From NCBI RefSeq assembly GCF_014174395.1, contig NZ_JABEQD010000011.1, positions 91,575 to 155,574 of the forward strand: a stretch of 64,000 bases of DNA, given 5' to 3'. The position numbers and the translations under genes were made by a program. Shown one piece after another: positions 61,722 through 64,000 of this stretch; the first letter of the stretch is position 1, and every line of letters begins with the position of its first letter. The notes beneath the pieces are model-generated. The model did not search any database, was not told where the DNA came from, and was given only the letters and a program-made list of their open reading frames with translations. Origin of the DNA: Gluconacetobacter aggeris (GTDB lineage: Bacteria > Pseudomonadota > Alphaproteobacteria > Acetobacterales > Acetobacteraceae).

Positions 61722-63542
61722 TTACCCTTCATCTTTGGGTGAAATTTCTTCTAGAGCGGCTTCCAAAACTGTTGAGATCGGAACCGACGTCAAGCACGCG
61801 ATATTCATGCCGCAGGAAAGGCTGTCATTCAAGCCGCAGCCGGCACAAGGAACGCGGCGTGATAGAATAACGCCACTACGATTCTGCCCCCATTCCTGCC
61901 AGTTGAGGCGGGGGATGGCAATGCTCACGACACGAACTCCCCGAGTGGCTGCAAGATGCTTCGGTCCGGTGTCGTTGGCAACTAGAAGCCTAGCGTTCGA
62001 TAGAAGCGTGTCGAACGTCTCCATGTCTGTGGATGGCACCAGCCTGATACCGTCCAAGCTTTCGCATTGTGCTTCTACGGTGCTGGTCAGGTCGTCGCTA
62101 TCGATGAACAGTAGAACAGGAATGCGCGTGGCCGAATAGAATAGAGCACAGAATTCCAGGAAACTCGGCAGCGGCCAACGATTGATAGGATGGCGCGCAC
62201 CCGAGTGCACGACAATATAACCCTTTTTTTCCACTCCGTGGGCGTTAAGAACGGAGACATCCTGGTGTGATGGAAGGCGGGCGACGATGGTTTGTCGCAT
62301 GTGCAGGGCCCCTTCCAAGGCAGAAACTAGCATGCTGACATGGGCCGCATGATTGACGATAGCTTTGCGGTTGATCTTGTCTCGTGAAGTGACTTCAATG
62401 CCGAAATCGATAAAAGGAAACTGATCGGGTTTGAAACTTACCCTGTAGCGCGCGGCACATAACCGCATCAGGGTCTGGCTCTCGGCACCGGGAGAGAGAT
62501 CCATGGCCAGATCGAACTCTCGCCCCCGCAGACAGTCACGCACTGCCTGTTCAGCTTCGGTCGTCAGAAAACGTCGCTCCGTGCGACTGTTATAGGACAG
62601 CGAGAGCGACAGATACTCATCGGCGATTCCCGAGGCGACCAGAATGGGCTGGATAGTTCTTTGCGACAGAACGGTGATGCGTGCTTCGGGAAAGAGCGCC
62701 TTTATGCGTGCCATTGCGGGCAATGAGGCTGACACGTCTCCCAACTGGTCCGTGCGCAGGATCAAGATGGAGCGAATAGTTCCGGGAAAAAGAGATTCCT
62801 GCGGCCTGTGCCACTCGACTGGTAAAGACAGCACATGGTCGATGGTCTCCATCTTTCCGTCCAAAGCCGATGGCACGAAGGAGTCCGAATACCGGACGCC
62901 ATCGGGAACTAATGCGGTTATCGTCTCCTGCGGCATAACAGTCACGAAGCGGCGGATGTGTCCGACCAGTCGTGTGCCCGTATAAACATTCATATGCAAT
63001 TTCTGCCGACCAGCAGATAGACGGGCCGTATCCACCCACGCATTCACAATCCAGATCTTCATACTACCGATCGTACGAGCCATTATCGGTGTGGCGATGG
63101 CAATTTCTGTCGCGGAGCCGTCGGCGGTGACGACGGCGCGAGTCAACTTATGACGCGAAGAAACAAGAACGCGAAACGCAATCACCCCCGATAGGATCGG
63201 ATGCCCGGTCGGGGTCTTCATACTTCCGATCTGTATCAGGGCGACACGTGTCACGGAGACGCTCAACAGATACACGAATGGGCGGAATATTACCGATAGA
63301 TGTTTGCCACCGCCGGGAGATTTCTGATTTAGGGCGGGTAGCATGCGTGTCAAAAGCCATTTGATATTGCGAGACAGAGGAAGGGTCGTCAGTTCGAAAA
63401 ACGGAGCATGCGCGTCGCTGTCGCTCAAAAAAGGGAGGTGGGCGTCCGGGTCTGTGTCCAGTCCCTGATAGGCAGGTGCAGAACAGTTCCGTGAGTCAAC
63501 ATCGTCATTGGACGGGTCGAAGGACCTGATTGTTTTATTCAC
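61722..63542 (-). CDS. Large GT9 (heptosyltransferase-like) protein with N-terminal beta-rich region
   Basis: A protein of about 606 residues. The start is taken as the GTG at 63542 because AGGAG lies five bases upstream; the frame is open to 63593. Residues about 90-215 are beta-rich with two IGSMK-containing stretches and no recognisable enzyme motif. From about residue 260 a full GT9 domain follows: ILILRTDQLGDVSASLPAMARIKALFPEARITVL, then GYIVVHSGARHPINRWP, the donor loop ANDTGPKHLAATRG, and cysteines in RVPCAGCGLNDSLSCGMNIAC. The product probably adds heptose or a related sugar. It is on the strand opposite to the glycan operon and separated from it by mobile elements. Confidence 0.82.
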   Translation of the reverse strand: MNKTIRSFDPSNDDVDSRNCSAPAYQGLDTDPDAHLPFLSDSDAHAPFFELTTLPLSRNIKWLLTRMLPALNQKSPGGGKHLSVIFRPFVYLLSVSVTRVALIQIGSMKTPTGHPILSGVIAFRVLVSSRHKLTRAVVTADGSATEIAIATPIMARTIGSMKIWIVNAWVDTARLSAGRQKLHMNVYTGTRLVGHIRRFVTVMPQETITALVPDGVRYSDSFVPSALDGKMETIDHVLSLPVEWHRPQESLFPGTIRSILILRTDQLGDVSASLPAMARIKALFPEARITVLSQRTIQPILVASGIADEYLSLSLSYNSRTERRFLTTEAEQAVRDCLRGREFDLAMDLSPGAESQTLMRLCAARYRVSFKPDQFPFIDFGIEVTSRDKINRKAIVNHAAHVSMLVSALEGALHMRQTIVARLPSHQDVSVLNAHGVEKKGYIVVHSGARHPINRWPLPSFLEFCALFYSATRIPVLLFIDSDDLTSTVEAQCESLDGIRLVPSTDMETFDTLLSNARLLVANDTGPKHLAATRGVRVVSIAIPRLNWQEWGQNRSGVILSRRVPCAGCGLNDSLSCGMNIACLTSVPISTVLEAALEEISPKDEG

Positions 63543-63825
63543 CACTGCTCCTAGTAAAATTCCGCTTTTGAACGTCGGCTCACAACGTCCCAATATTATA
63601 GCGTAAGGAAGCTGCCTAGCCGATTGATTATGCCTTACGATTATAGACTATTCACGGGTCGCCAATTGTCCCACGCATGACCAGATGAGAATTTTACCTA
63701 AACACAAATAGTTTCTTCATATCTCACTGGTAAATATACCCGTATATGGACACTTGGGCGGCTTTCCATGCTGGTCGCGATCATGGCTCATAATAAACCA
63801 TGCTAGTGTCCTGATTCCTAAATTT
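63543..63825. other. Non-coding, AT-rich gap between GT9 and IS630-type relic
   Basis: No gene is supported. The left part holds the start signals of the GT9 gene; the right part probably includes one end of the IS630-family element (TAGTGTCCTGATTCC near 63803-63817). Confidence 0.4.
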
Positions 63826-64000
63826 CTATCCACATTTTTGCTGGACGGCGACGGTTCGTTGGCAGAAGCGTTGGATTGACGCCAGGATATCGTCAGCGGA
63901 CTTTGTCCATCGGAAAGGCTTGGGATCCGCGTTCCGGGCGTCGATGTAGGCATTGATCGCCGTCTCGAGCTCTCGAACGGAACGATGCGTCCCACGCCTG
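63826..64000 (-). CDS. IS630-family transposase, C-terminal end, cut by window edge
   Basis: On the minus strand the window's last bases encode RRGTHRSVRELETAINAYID, then PKPFRWTKSADDILASIQRF and a TAG stop at 63826-63828. This is the standard end of IS630-family transposases (HRSVxELExAI, FxWTKSADxIL). The catalytic core lies beyond base 64000, so integrity is unknown. An overlapping longer frame on the same strand is a shadow. Confidence 0.8.
   Translation of the reverse strand, partial: RRGTHRSVRELETAINAYIDARNADPKPFRWTKSADDILASIQRFCQRTVAVQQKCG

Noticed and set aside
63717..63995. A 92-residue minus-strand open frame at the right edge
   Set aside because: It is the wrong frame; the neighbouring minus frame ending at 63826 has clear IS630 transposase sequence.

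Overview
The window is a stretch of high-GC alphaproteobacterial chromosome. Gene content points to an acetic acid bacterium (Acetobacteraceae, Gluconacetobacter-like; an inference from gene content, not a sequence match). Pointers are the molybdo-dehydrogenase plus triheme cytochrome c operon of the type used for periplasmic oxidation, a thiOSGE operon, an insertion-sequence-rich polysaccharide island, and very GC-rich codon use across the first 45 kb.

Region 1 (1-28.7 kb) is mostly housekeeping: a DUF3108 protein cut by the window edge, gph, the glmU-glmS pair, thiO-thiS-thiG-thiE, a Na+/H+ antiporter with a cyclic-nucleotide-binding tail, a three-gene molybdenum hydroxylase/cytochrome operon, tRNA-Met(CAT), an MscS-like channel, an amino-acid permease, a secreted GDSL esterase, uppP, a solitary MCE/MlaD protein, an ATP-grasp ligase overlapping a DedA gene, and a wall-and-replication run (mltB-like, rlpA-like, dac, tmk, holB, metG, tatD, MBL hydrolase) with many 1-4 base overlaps.

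Region 2 (29.9-43.4 kb) holds the prkA-yeaH-spoVR stress module and a compact amine dehydrogenase operon: heavy chain, TTQ light chain and two monoheme cytochromes c. No mauE/D/F/G maturation gene is visible in the operon. It continues with a deoxyribosyltransferase-like gene, guaB, an RsmB-type methyltransferase and a second antiporter.

Region 3 (43.5-64 kb) is an envelope-glycan region with falling GC and several insertion sequences. An L,D-transpeptidase and an orphan response regulator lead into hldE plus an AGE-family epimerase/isomerase (copy 1), manC, and a complete IS5-family element. Then comes a tightly packed, nine-gene, lower-GC operon: methyltransferase/GT9 fusion, GT9 C-terminal half, GT4, beta-helix protein, gmhB, hldE copy 2, AGE copy 2 and a very AT-rich GT32. 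The module can make ADP-D,D-heptose (GmhB + HldE) and transfer sugars (GT9, GT4, GT32), but no HldD epimerase or GmhA is present in the window. An IS481-family element sits between relics of two other transposases. A large GT9 protein on the opposite strand and the end of an IS630-family transposase close the window.

The most promising unexplained items are the heptose-glycan operon with its duplicated hldE-AGE pair, the accessory beta-sandwich domain shared by unrelated glycosyltransferases, and the minimal amine dehydrogenase operon.
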